From: Arctopsyche grandis
Lineage: Eukaryota; Arthropoda; Insecta; Trichoptera; Hydropsychidae
DNA length: 64,000 bases
Assembly (NCBI RefSeq): GCF_051622035.1
Contig: NC_135366.1
Location: 129,001 to 193,000, forward strand
Reading direction: 5' to 3'
In this document: positions 10,939-22,486 of the stretch, piece by piece
How the letters are laid out: each line of letters begins with the position of its first letter
How positions within the stretch are numbered: the stretch's first letter is position 1
Made by a program: the position numbers and the translations under genes
The notes under the pieces: model-generated
Seen by the model: only the letters and a program-made list of their open reading frames with translations
Told to the model about the DNA's origin: nothing
Databases searched by the model: none

Positions 10939-13900
10939 CAAACCTAACCCAACCTAACCTAACTATCGCCGAAATCAAATAATTCGACATTGCAAAAATA
11001 TACACAAAACTCGCTTTCCTCACCAAACCTAACCCAACCTTGCCTAACTTTGACCGAAATCAAAGAATTCGACATTGCAGAAATATAAAAAACTCTCGCA
11101 TACCTCACCAAACCTAACCCAACCTAACCTAACCATCACCGAATTCAAAGAATTCGACATTGCAAAAATATACACAAAACTCGCTTGCCTCACCAAACCT
11201 AACCCAACCTAGCCTAACTATCACCGAAATCAAAGAATTCGACATTGCAAAAATATACACAAAACTCGCTTTACTCACCAAACCTAACCCAACCTAGCCT
11301 TACTTTTACCGAAATCAAAAATTCGACATTGCAGAAATATAAAAAAAAACTCGCTTACCTCACAAAACTTTACCCAACCTAACCTTACTATCTCCGAAAT
11401 GAAAGAAATCGACATTGCAAAAATATACACAAAACTCGCTTTCCTCACCAAACCTTACCCAACCTAGTCTAACTTTCACCGAAATCAAAGAATTCGACAT
11501 TGCAGAAATATAAAAAAAACTCGCCTTCCTCTCCAAACCTAACCCAACCTAACCTAACCATCACCGAAATCAAAGAATTTGAGATTGTTAGATTTACACA
11601 AAATTTGCTTAACTCACCAAACCTAACCTAACCTAGCCTAACTATCATAGCGAATTCAAAGAATTTGAGATTGTAAGATTTACACAAAATTCGCTTACCT
11701 CACCAAACCTAACCCAACCTTACCTAACTATCGCCAAAATCAAAGAATTCGACATTGCAATAATATACACAAAACTCGCTTACCTCACCAAACCTAACCC
11801 AACCTAACCTTACTATCGCCGAAATCAAAGAATTCGACATTGCAAAAATATACACAAAACTCGCTTTTCTCATCAAACCTAACCCAACCTAGTCTAAATT
11901 TTACCGAAATCAAAGAATTCGACATTGCAGAAATGTAAAAAAAACTCGCATATCTCACCAAACTTAACCCAACCTAACCTAACCATCACCGAAATCAAAG
12001 AATTTGAGATTGTAAGATTTACACAAATTTCGCTAAACTCACCAAACTCAACCCAACCTTACCAAACTATCGCCAAAATCAAAGAATTCGACATTGCAAT
12101 AATATACACAAAACTCGCTTACCTTACGAAACCTAACCCAACCTAACCTAACTATCGCCGAAATCAAAGAATTCGACATTGCAAAAATATACACAAAACT
12201 CGCTTTCCTCACCAAACCTAACCCAATCTAGCCTTACTTTTACCGAAATCAAAGAATTCGACATTGCAGAAATATAAAAAAAAAATCCGCTTACCTCACC
12301 AAACCTAACCCAACCTAACCTAACTATCGCCGAAATCAAAGAATTCGACATTGCAAAAATATACACAAAACTCGCTTTTCTCATAAAACCTAACCCAACC
12401 TAGTCTTTCTTTTACCGAAATCAAAGAATTCGACATTGCAGAAATGTTAAAAAAAACTCGCATATCTTACCAAACTTAACCCAACCTAACCTAACCATCA
12501 CCGAAATCAAAGAATTTGAGATTGTAAGATTTACACGAATTTCGCTAAACTCACCAAACTCAACCCAACCTAGCCTAACTATCACCGAAATCAAAGAATT
12601 CGACATTGCAAAAATATACACAAAACTCGCTTTCCTCACCAAACCTAACCCAACCTAGCCTAACTTTTACCGAAATCAAAGAATTCGACAATGCAGAAAT
12701 ATAAAAAAAAACTCGATTACCTCACCAAACCTAACCCAACCTAACCTAACTTTCGCCGAAATCAAATAATTCGACATTGCAAAAATATACACAAAACTCG
12801 CTTTCCTCACCAAACCTAACCCAACCTTGCCTAACTTTGACCGAAATCAAAGAATTCGACATTGCAGAAATATAAAAAACTCTCGCATACCTCACCAAAC
12901 CTAACCCAACCTAACCTAACCATCACCGAATTCAAAGAATTCGACATTGCAAAAATATACACAAAACTCGCTTGCCTCACCAAACCTAACCCAACCTAGC
13001 CTAACTATCACCGAAATCAAAGAATTCGACATTGCAAAAATATACACAAAACTCGCTTTACTCACCAAACCTAACCCAACCTAGCCTTACTTTTACCGAA
13101 ATCAAAAATTCGACATTGCAGAAATATAAAAAAAAACTCGCTTACCTCACAAAACTTTACCCAACCTAACCTAACTATCTCCGAAATGAAAGAAATCGAC
13201 ATTGCAAAAATATACACAAAACTCGCTTTCCTCACCAAACCTTACCCAACCTAGTCTAACTTTCACCGAAATCAAAGAATTCGACATTGCAGAAATATAA
13301 AAAAAACTCGCCTTCCTCTCCAAACCTAACCCAACCTAACCTAACCATCACCGAAATCAAAGAATTTGAGATTGTTAGATTTACACAAAATTTGCTTAAC
13401 TCACCAAACCTAACCTAACCTAGCCTAACTATCATAGCGAATTCAAAGAATTTGAGATTGTAAGATTTACACAAAATTCGCTTACCTCACCAAACCTAAC
13501 CCAACCTTACCTAACTATCGCCAAAATCAAAGAATTCGACATTGCAATAATATACACAAAACTCGCTTACCTCACCAAACCTAACCCAACCTAACCTTAC
13601 TATCGCCGAAATCAAAGAATTCGACATTGCAAAAATATACACAAAACTCGCTTTTCTCATCAAACCTAACCCAACCTAGTCTAAATTTTACCGAAATCAA
13701 AGAATTCGACATTGCAGAAATGTAAAAAAAACTCGCATATCTCACCAAACTTAACCCAACCTAACCTAACCATCACCGAAATCAAAGAATTTGAGATTGT
13801 AAGATTTACACAAATTTCGCTAAACTCACCAAACTCAACCCAACCTTACCTAACTATCGCCAAAATCAAAGAATTCGACATTGCAATAATATACACAAAA

Positions 13901-16706
13901 CTCGCTTACCTTACGAAACCTAACCCAACCTAACCTAACTATCGCCGAAATCAAAGAATTCGACATTGCAAAAATATACACAAAACTCGCTTTCCTCACC
14001 AAACCTAACCCAATCTAGCCTTACTTTTACCGAAATCAAAGAATTCGACATTGCAGAAATATAAAAAAAAAATCCGCTTACCTCACCAAACCTAACCCAA
14101 CCTAACCTAACTATCGCCGAAATCAAAGAATTCGACATTGCAAAAATATACACAAAACTCGCTTTTCTCATAAAACCTAACCCAACCTAGTCTTTCTTTT
14201 ACCGAAATCAAAGAATTCGACATTGCAGAAATGTTAAAAAAAACTCGCATATCTTACCAAACTTAACCCAACCTAACCTAACCATCACCGAAATCAAAGA
14301 ATTTGAGATTGTAAGATTTACACAAATTTCGCTAAACTCACCAAACTCAACCCAACCTAGCCTAACTATCACCGAAATCAAAGAATTCGACATTGCAAAA
14401 ATATACACAAAACTCGCTTTCCTCACCAAACCTAACCCAACCTAGCCTAACTTTTACCGAAATCAAAGAATTCGACAATGCAGAAATATAAAAAAAAACT
14501 CGATTACCTCACCAAACCTAACCCAACCTAACCTAACTATCGCCGAAATCAAATAATTCGACATTGCAAAAATATACACAAAACTCGCTTTCCTCACCAA
14601 ACCTAACCCAACCTTGCCTAACTTTGACCGAAATCAAAGAATTCGACATTGCAGAAATATAAAAAACTCTCGCATACCTCACCAAACCTAACCCAACCTA
14701 ACCTAACCATCACCGAATTCAAAGAATTCGACATTGCAAAAATATACACAAAACTCGCTTGCCTCACCAAACCTAACCCAACCTAGCCTAACTATCACCG
14801 AAATCAAAGAATTCGACATTGCAAAAATATACACAAAACTCGCTTTACTCACCAAACCTAACCCAACCTAGCCTTACTTTTACCGAAATCAAAAATTCGA
14901 CATTGCAGAAATATAAAAAAAAACTCGCTTACCTCACAAAACTTTACCCAACCTAACCTAACTATCTCCGAAATGAAAGAAATCGACATTGCAAAAATAT
15001 ACACAAAACTCGCTTTCCTCACCAAACCTTACCCAACCTAGTCTAACTTTCACCGAAATCAAAGAATTCGACATTGCAGAAATATAAAAAAAACTCGCCT
15101 TCCTCTCCAAACCTAACCCAACTTAACCTAACCATCACCGAAATCAAAGAATTTGAGATTGTTAGATTTACACAAAATTTGCTTAACTCACCAAACCTAA
15201 CCTAACCTAGCCTAACTATCATAGCGAATTCAAAGAATTTGAGATTGTAAGATTTACACAAAATTCGCTTACCTCACCAAACCTAACCCAACCTTACCTA
15301 ACTATCGCCAAAATCAAAGAATTCGACATTGCAATAATATACACAAAACTCGCTTACCTCACCAAACCTAACCCAACCTAACCTTACTATCGCCGAAATC
15401 AAAGAATTCGACATTGCAAAAATATACACAAAACTCTCTTTTCTCATCAAACCTTACCCAACCTAGTCTAAATTTTACCGAAATCAAAGAATTCGACATT
15501 GCAGAAATGTAAAAAAAACTCGCATATCTCACCAAACTTAACCCAACCTAACCTAACCATCACCGAAATCAAAGAATTTGAGATTGTAAGATTTACACAA
15601 ATTTCGCTAAACTCACCAAACTCAACCCAACCTAGCCTAACTATCACCGAAATCAAAGAATTCGACATTGCAAAAATATACACAAAACTCGCTTTCCTCA
15701 CCAAACCTAACCCAACCTAGCCTAACTTTTACCGAAATCAAAGAATTCGACATTGCAGAAATATAAAAAAAAACTCGATTACCTCACCAAACCTAACCCA
15801 ACCTAACCTAACTATCGCCGAAATCAAAGAATTCGACATTGCAAAAATATACACAAAACTCGCTTTCCTCACCAAACCTAACCCAACCTTGCCTAACTTT
15901 GACCGAAATTAAAGAATTCGACATTGCAGAAATATAAAAAAAACTCGCTTACCTCACCAAACCTTACCCAACCTAACCTTACCATCACCGAAATCAAAGA
16001 TTTTGAGATTTACACAAAATTCGCTAACCTCACCAAACCCAACCCATCCTAACCTAACCATCACAGGATGGAAAGAATTCGACATTGCAAAAATATACAT
16101 AAAACGTGCTTACCTCACCACACCTAACCCAACCTAACCTCACCTTTACCGAAATCAAAGAATTCCAGATTGGAAGACTTACACAAAACTCTCTAACCTC
16201 ACTAAACCTAACCCAACCTAACCTAACCATCTTCGAAATCAAAGAATTCAAAATTGTAAGATTTGCACAAAACTCGCTAACCTCACCAAACCTTACCCAA
16301 CCTAACCTTACCATCACCGAAATTAAATAATTCAAAATTGTAAGATTTGCACAAAACTCCCTAACCTCACCAAACCTAACCCAACCTAACCTAACCATCA
16401 CCGAAATCAAAGAATTCGACATTGTTAGATTTACACAAAACTCGCTAACCTCACCAAACCTAACCCAACCCAACCTAACCATCACCGAAATCAGAGAATT
16501 CGATATTGTAAGATTTACTTAAAACTTGCTAACCTCACCAAACCCAACCCAACCTAACCCAACCATCACCGGATTGAAAGAATTCGACATTGCAAAAATA
16601 TACATAAAACGTGCTTACCTCACCAAACCTTACGCAACCTAACCTAACCATCACCGAAATCAAAGAAGTTGACATTTCAAAAATTTAAAGAAAACTCGCT
16701 TACCTC
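10934..16706 (+). repeat. Satellite A array, right block, with 1787-bp higher-order repeat
   Basis: About 68 monomers of about 85 bp in the same orientation as 1-2898. The array is organised as a higher-order unit of exactly 1787 bp (about 21 monomers). Landmarks recur at 10934, 12721 and 14508, and at 11925, 13712 and 15499. The first copies differ by only a few bases, with shared oddities such as the atcatagcga variant. From about 15740 the order breaks down and monomers become more diverged, some with a tcaccggat or tcacaggat spacer. Confidence 0.93.
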
Positions 16707-16792
16707 ACCAAACCTTTTTTTTTATTTTTTTTTTTATCGTCGGAGGTGTGGAATCTTCCAAAGACATCCTCCAGCCCGAACCCGAGGATAGT

Positions 16793-16809
16793 GTCGGATT
16801 TTTACCGAC
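16793..16809 (-). other. 3' UTR stem-loop of the LINE fragment
   Basis: GTCGG, a 7-base loop, then CCGAC. The same position in the larger R1-clade copy (22418-22434) has GTGAG and CTCAC, so two base pairs differ in a compensatory way. Confidence 0.6.
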
Positions 16810-17200
16810 TAAACCCCACCCCCTTGACACCTCCGCTCCCCGGACACATCTTCATGTTTTGTTCCGGGAAAGTAGTTTTGTTTTGGCCATTTATGGCTAT
16901 TCCTTCGAGTTCTCGGGTTCTTTCTGCTTCTTCTTTACTTCTCATTATCGTGGAAGCAAATGCTTCCCACGCTGACCAGGCAGTTGCGCTATCCATTATG
17001 TCGAAGATCATGTTTCTCGGCGTCAGGTGTTCTACGCCGATTACAGTTCTGAATGTTCTTTTTTCGTCTTCCCATGCTGGACAATCAAAGGTTGTGTGGG
17101 CCGCGTCGTCCTTCTCGTTTTCACAGTGGTGGCACTTCGGAGTTGTTTCCTTCCCTTTTTTGTGTAGGTAGGTTCCGAAGCACCCGTGTCCTGTGAGTTT

Positions 17201-17238
17201 TTGTGTCGTGTGGTGATTTAGTTCACCACACGACACAA
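17201..17238. repeat. 16-bp perfect palindrome at the LINE deletion junction
   Basis: ttgtgtcgtgtggtga, a six-base loop, then its exact reverse complement. The right arm is ordinary LINE sequence read HHTTQ on the minus strand. The left arm is an inverted copy of it sitting at the deletion junction. Confidence 0.8.
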
Positions 17239-17408
17239 CCCTTCCTATGGCTTCTTCGCTGGCTAGGCGTAAAGATGTTGTGTTCTTTGCGGTGACAAGC
17301 AACGCGACATCGTCAGCAAAAGCGACCAGGCTCGTGTCATCTGGCATTGGGATCTTCAACAAGCCGTCGTACATTACATTCCAAAGCGCCGGGTCCAGGA
17401 CCGATCTT

Positions 17409-18616
17409 ACCCAACCTAACCTAACCATCACCGAAATCAAAGCATTCCAGATTGGAAGACTTACACAAAACTCTCTATCCTCACCAAACCTAACCAAACC
17501 TAACCTAACAATCACCGATATCCAAGAAATCGACATTGTAAGATTTACACAAATTTCGCTAACCTCACCAAACCTTACCAAACTTAACCTAACCATCACC
17601 GAAATCGAATAATTCGAGATTGTAAGATTTAAACAAAACTCGCTAACCTCACCAAACCTAACCCAATCTAACCTAACCATCACCGAAATCAAAGAATTTG
17701 AGATTGTTAGATTTACACAAAGCTCGCTAACATCACCAATCCTTACCCCACCTAGCTTAACTATCACCGAAATCAAATAATTCGACATTGCAAAAATATC
17801 CAAAAAACTCGCTAATCTCACCAAACCTAACCCAACCCAACCTATTAACGAAATCAGAGAATTTAAGATTGTAAGATTTACTTTAAACTTGCTAACCACA
17901 CCAAACCTAACCCAACCTAACCTCACCATCACCGAAATCAAAGAATTCAAAATTGTAAGATTTGCCCAAAACTCGCTAAGCTCACCAAACCTAACCCAAC
18001 CTAACCTAACCATCACCGAATTTAAAGAATTCGATATTGCAAAAATATACAAAAACCTCGCTTACGTGCTTACCTCACATAAAACGTGCTTACCTCACCA
18101 AACCTAACCCAACCTTACCTAACCATCACCGAAAACAAAGAAGTCGACATTTCAAAAATTTACAAAAAACTCGCTAACCTTCCCCAAACCTAATCCAACT
18201 CAACTAACCATCACCGAAATCAAAGAATTCGACATTGTTAAAATATACAAAAAACTCGCTTACCTCACTAAACCCAACCCAGCCTAACCTAACCATCACC
18301 GAAATCAAAGAATCCGATATTATTAGATTTACACAAAACTCGCTAACCTCACCAAACCTAACCCAACCTAGGCTTACTATCACCGAAATCAAAAAATTCG
18401 ACATTGAAAAATATACAAAAAACTCGCTTAACTCACCAAACCCAACCCAACCAAACCTAACCATCACCGGATTGAAAGAATTCGACATTGCTAAAATAAA
18501 CTTAAAACGTGGTATCCTCACCAAACCTAACCCAACCTAACGTAACCATCACCGAAATCAAAGATTTCGAGGTTGTAAGATTTACACAAAAGTCGCTAAC
18601 CTCACCAGACCTAACC
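17409..18616 (+). repeat. Satellite A array, diverged edge block
   Basis: About 14 monomers of satellite A in + orientation, more diverged from each other than those at 11-15 kb. Variants include cttagattaac-type boxes and a tcaccggattgaaag spacer. No higher-order period is obvious. It ends near 18616, where the sequence abruptly becomes GC-rich LINE coding sequence. Confidence 0.85.
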
Positions 18617-18633
18617 GAACTCCGTTCTCTTAC

Positions 18634-19329
18634 GCGGCCATACTCAAGGCCGTAGTTGAAACGGAATGGGGGAGAGGCGAAGAGAAGCCCCTGGAGATCC
18701 GCTCCATTCGAAGAGGCACGAAGGGCACCCTAATCCTGCGCTTGACAGGAAGAGAGAGCCGCGGCTTCGCTCTGGAGGACGTCATTCGGAAGGCTGCAGG
18801 AATGGCGGCGGATGTCCGACGGTCCCTCCTCACTTGCCAGTGTTTCATCAGGGACCTTTATGAGGGTCTCGAATCTCGCGACGTGAAGGATGCCCCCGTA
18901 CGGGTCCTTGGCACCAATTGTCGTGAGCAGGTGCGAGTGCATAGGCTGCCTCCAGCCTCCGGAGGTACGTTCACCTGCACGGTGACCTTGCCCTGCACCA
19001 CCGAGACCGACGCGCTGCTCAAGGAGGGTCGCGTACGAGTCGGACTCGTCAGGTGCAGGGTAAGAGAAAAAGTAGACCTGCAGCAGTGCTACCGCTGTCG
19101 AGCCTTTGGACAGATTGCTGCTGGCTTTATGGGCGAAGATAGGTCTTTGCTCTGCAACTGCTGCGGCAAAACGGGGCACAAAGCGGCGGAGTGCAGTGAC
19201 TCACCACACTGTGCTCTCTGCGCGAAGGTGGGTCGAAGTGCTACCCATCGTCTCGGAAGCGCACGGTGTGAGGCATTTAGGCAGGCGTTACAACTAAAAA
19301 AGAAGGTAAATTTGCACAAAAATGGCTAG
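18634..19329 (+). pseudogene. R1-clade LINE ORF1 (gag-like), 5' truncated
   Basis: Continuous frame of about 231 codons with no upstream start, so the N-terminus is missing. It binds RNA in related elements. Three zinc knuckles lie near the end: CYRCRAFG (damaged, its later ligands replaced), CNCCGKTGHKAAEC, and CALCAKVG...H...C. The usual spacing of R1-clade gag is kept. The stop at 19327-19329 overlaps the start of ORF2 (ATG 19324). Confidence 0.8.
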
Positions 19330-22159
19330 AGTCCTTCAAATCAATTTGGGACACTGCCGTGCCGGCTCAGGATCTTCTGCTGCAGAAGTCGGTCGAGTTG
19401 GCGGCGGACATTGTTGTTGTGTCGGAGCAGTGGAGAAACAGAACTAGTTCCTGGTACTCTGATGCTTCGGCCACGACAGCGATTTACGTTCCCTCAACCC
19501 AGCATCGAGTAATCGGTTCATCTGATCCGGCGGTGTGTGGGTTTGTCTGGGTTGAGCTGTTGGGTCTGCGAATCTATAGCTGCTACTTCTCCCTGAACTC
19601 GGACCTACCGCAGTTCGAAGACGATTTGGGTCGTCTTTAATTTGATCTCAGAGGAGTCAAGAGAGGAACCTCTATCGTAATTTCCGGAGACTTCAACGCC
19701 AAGCCAGCAAGTTGGGGGTCTTTGATCACGGATCGAAGGGGAATCCTCCTCAGTGAGTTGGCCGCTAACCTCCAGTTGACCCCGGCAAACGTGGGCAATG
19801 AGCTCACGTTTCGCAGGGGAGCCGGCGGTGTTGACGTCACCTTCGTTAACGACGGCATTGTGGGCAGAATCAACAACTGGAAGGTCTTGGACGACTACTC
19901 GCACAGCGACCACCAGTACATCTAGTATGAGATCGTGGGTGCCCCGGCTGGTCGCGGGGGCCCAATCGCCAACGAGATTGGCTGGTGCATCCGCAGTCTC
20001 GATGTCCTGGCACTCAAAGATACGTTCTCTGCTGGCGGTGGCACAGTTTACTCTGCTTCCAGGGCCGAGGCAATGGTAGAGGCGCTTGGCGTGCTGACCA
20101 AACGCGCGTGTGACTCTGCAATGACTTGAAAAGGGAGGGGCACTATGAGGAGGCCGGTGTATTGGTGGAACGACACCATAGCTGGGCTCCGTAAGAGTTG
20201 CCTCGCCCTCAGAAGGCTTGCGCAGAGAGTAGGGCACACCCTGGAGGCGGATGAACTGTACCAAATGCGCGGAAGGCACTCAAGCGTGCCATCAAGGACA
20301 GTAAAAAGAAGTGCTGGCGGGAGCTGTGTGAGGTGGTCGACACCGATCCGTGGGGACTGCCGTACAAAATAGAGCTACAGAAGCTGCGCGCTCGGTCGGC
20401 CGATCCCTATCTCGACGATCCGGAGAATCTGAAAACTATGGTCGATGGGCTCTTTCCGGAACACCTGGAGCGAGCGCGAGCGCTTGACGTCCCAACTGAT
20501 GGTGAGGAATGTCCGCTGTTCCAAAAGAGCGAACTGGAGCGGGCCCTGAAGGGCCTTAAGGCCCACAAAGCTCCGGGCCCGGATGGAGTCCCGAACGAAA
20601 TAGTCTCGGTGGTAGGGAGGGCCTTTCCCGATGTCCTACACGACGTCTACAATGCGTGCCTGCGGGAGGGGACCTTCGGCGGGGCTTGGAAGAGGCAAAA
20701 GCTCGTGCTAATACCTAAGAAGAGCCCTGCGGTGGGACCGTCCTCTTACAGGCCGCTGTGTATGCTCGATGGATTCGGGAAGCTCCTGGAGAGACTGACT
20801 CTCCAGAGACTTCAGCCGTTCCTCGAAGATGACGCCACGGGACTCTCCCCGCTTCAATGCCGATCAACGATCGACGCCGTCAACCATGTCGTCGGAACAG
20901 TACGATTGGCATGGGAAGGATCTGTGAAGCGGAGCAAACTTGTCGCTCTGGTGGCACTGGACATCCGAAACGCCTTAAACTCGGCTCGATGGGATAATAC
21001 CCTAAGAGCCGTCGGGGAGGACTATCGGGTGCCCCGCTACCTGATGAGACTGCTGGAGAGTTACTTTGAAGACCAACTGCTGGAGTACCGGTGCGGCACT
21101 ACCGGTGATCTCTCCTCGCGGCGACTCTCGTCGGGCGTCACGCAGGGCTCTGTCCTCGGACCGGTCTTGTGGAAGGCTATGTATGACGAGTTACTGAGGG
21201 TGGAGCTCCAGGAGGGTGCCAGCGCCATTGCTTTTGCTGACGATGTCGCAATCATGGTGGTTGCGAAATCCCTCAGAAGCGTGGAGATCTGCGGCAATGA
21301 CGCGCTCTATCGGGTGAAGACATGGCTAGATCGCGCTGGGCTGGAATGAGCAGTCCAGAAGACGGAGGCAGTGTTCTTCACCAGACGAAGAGGTTTCGGC
21401 CCACCGAAATTGGAGCTGGAGGGTTTTGAGGTGACATTCCGCGATTCGGTGCGATACCTCGGAATCCAGCTCGACCGAAAGCTCAGGTTCACGGAGCATG
21501 TAGAGCGGGCATCCGCCAGGGCGGACGTGACGGCCTGTCAGTTAGCCCGCCTCATGCCAAATGTGGGTGGACCTAAGAGTGTTGAGAGGAAACTCCTGAG
21601 CTCGGTGGTCCACTCCATACTCTTGTATGGCGCTCCCGTCTGGTGTGACTCCCTTAAAATGGAGCGCACTAGGCGGAAAATGGCTGGAGTGCAGAGACGG
21701 AGCGCTCTGAGGGTCGTTTCGACGTACCGCACGGTATCGGAAGATACCGCACTGGTGCTTGCTGGCACACCGCCTGTGGACCTGCTTGCGGTTGAGCGAA
21801 AGGCGACACACGGCGGGTTGGAAAGAAGCGAAGTGAGGGATGCCACCATGATACAGTGGCAGCAGCGGTGGGAGTCAGCTACTGGGGGGAGGTGAACGCA
21901 AAGGCTCGTCGATGACCTGAAGCAATGGTGCGGAAGGACACACAGTGACCTGAGCTATCACCTCACCCAGTTGTTGACAGAACAAGATTGCTTCGGAACC
22001 TATCTGCACAAGATAGAGAAAGAAGCAATACCAAGCTGCCACCACTGTGAGGCAGCTGATGATGACGCGGAGCATTGCTTCACTGTCCTGCGTGGGATGT
22101 CCCGAGAGAGGCCCTCAAAGCCGCGATCGGGGAGGAAACGCTATAGACGGGGATGGTGA
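19324..22159 (+). pseudogene. R1-clade LINE ORF2 (endonuclease-reverse transcriptase), broken
   Basis: Starts ATG at 19324 (MARVLQINLGHCR). A frameshift near 19350 leads into the endonuclease (ADIVVVSEQW; SGDFNAKPASWGS; the terminal SDHQYI motif), with stops at about 19638, 19923 and 20127. A second shift near 20270 leads into the reverse transcriptase: LKAHKAPGPDGVPNE, YRPLCMLDGFGKLLE, GVTQGSVLGPVLW and the catalytic AFADDVA near 21235. Further in-frame stops occur at about 21347 and 21893. The C-terminus has CFGTYLHKIEKE and CHHC...H. The fingers region has lost residues between LSPLQ and RSTIDAV. It cannot be functional. Confidence 0.88.
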
Positions 22160-22417
22160 TGGGTTCCATGCTCCGCGACAGAGGGAGCTGGTCGGCTTGG
22201 GAGGCCTTTGCTGCCTCCGTGATCGGGGAGAAGTTGCAGTCCGAAAGGGAAAGGAGACGCCAGGAGCCTGCTTCTGAGTCGTAGGACTCGATAAGAGCAC
22301 CGCGACCTGAGGTGGGCCTCTGCCGTCTCCTGTGTGAGCGCATTGCGCAAGGCCAGCTGCTGCCTGGTAATGCTTAAGTGCGGGTCCGGAAACAGCTGAA
22401 AGAGAGAGGGGTTTTTA

Positions 22418-22434
22418 GTGAGTAAGAATCTCAC
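22418..22434 (+). other. 3' UTR stem-loop of the R1-clade LINE
   Basis: GTGAG, loop TAAGAAT, CTCAC, in a 3' UTR that otherwise aligns with the minus-strand copy at 16740-16820. The helix is kept while its middle base pairs differ between the copies. Confidence 0.6.
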
Positions 22435-22486
22435 ACTCCCCCTGGAATTCGGGCCGGGGGGGCCTATGCAAGGTTTTCCCCTCTCA

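Larger units (their letters stand above)
16707..17408 (-). mobile_element. 3' fragment of an R1-clade LINE with internal deletion
   Basis: Minus-strand non-LTR fragment inside satellite A, ending in an A-rich tail (T-rich 16707-16735 on the + strand). Read on the minus strand it has a piece of reverse transcriptase with the FADD catalytic motif (VAFADDVALLVTAK). It then jumps to the C-terminal region with GHGCFGTYLHKKGKE and a CHHC...H zinc motif, like the end of the element at 18617-22486. The join coincides with a 16-bp perfect inverted repeat. The 3' UTR retains a short stem-loop shared with the larger copy. The relation to satellite-targeting R1-clade elements (TRAS/SART type) is inferred from location. 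Confidence 0.85.
18617..22486 (+). mobile_element. Decayed R1-clade LINE at the satellite polarity switch
   Basis: GC-rich non-LTR element with a gag-like ORF carrying zinc knuckles, an endonuclease, a reverse transcriptase, a C-terminal CHHC motif and a structured 3' UTR. It is 5' truncated and broken by frameshifts and stops. On its left satellite A has CCTAACC on the + strand; on its right satellite B has GGTTAGG. There is no visible poly(A) before satellite B. R1-clade membership rests on the RT phrases YRPLCMLDGFGKLLE and LSPLQ.RSTIDAV and on the gag/C-terminal zinc motifs. Confidence 0.88.

Noticed and set aside
16054-18052. 143- and 416-codon minus frames
   Set aside because: They fuse satellite translation with a piece of LINE. 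Only the LINE part (16802-17400) has protein meaning.
1-18616. Genuine telomere tract
   Set aside because: The CCTAA pieces occur in a 20-30 bp box inside longer monomers, interrupted by CCCAA, and never form a pure pentamer run.
18730-20279. Long minus frames over the R1-clade LINE
   Set aside because: Antisense shadows of a GC-rich coding region; the + strand has the recognisable motifs.
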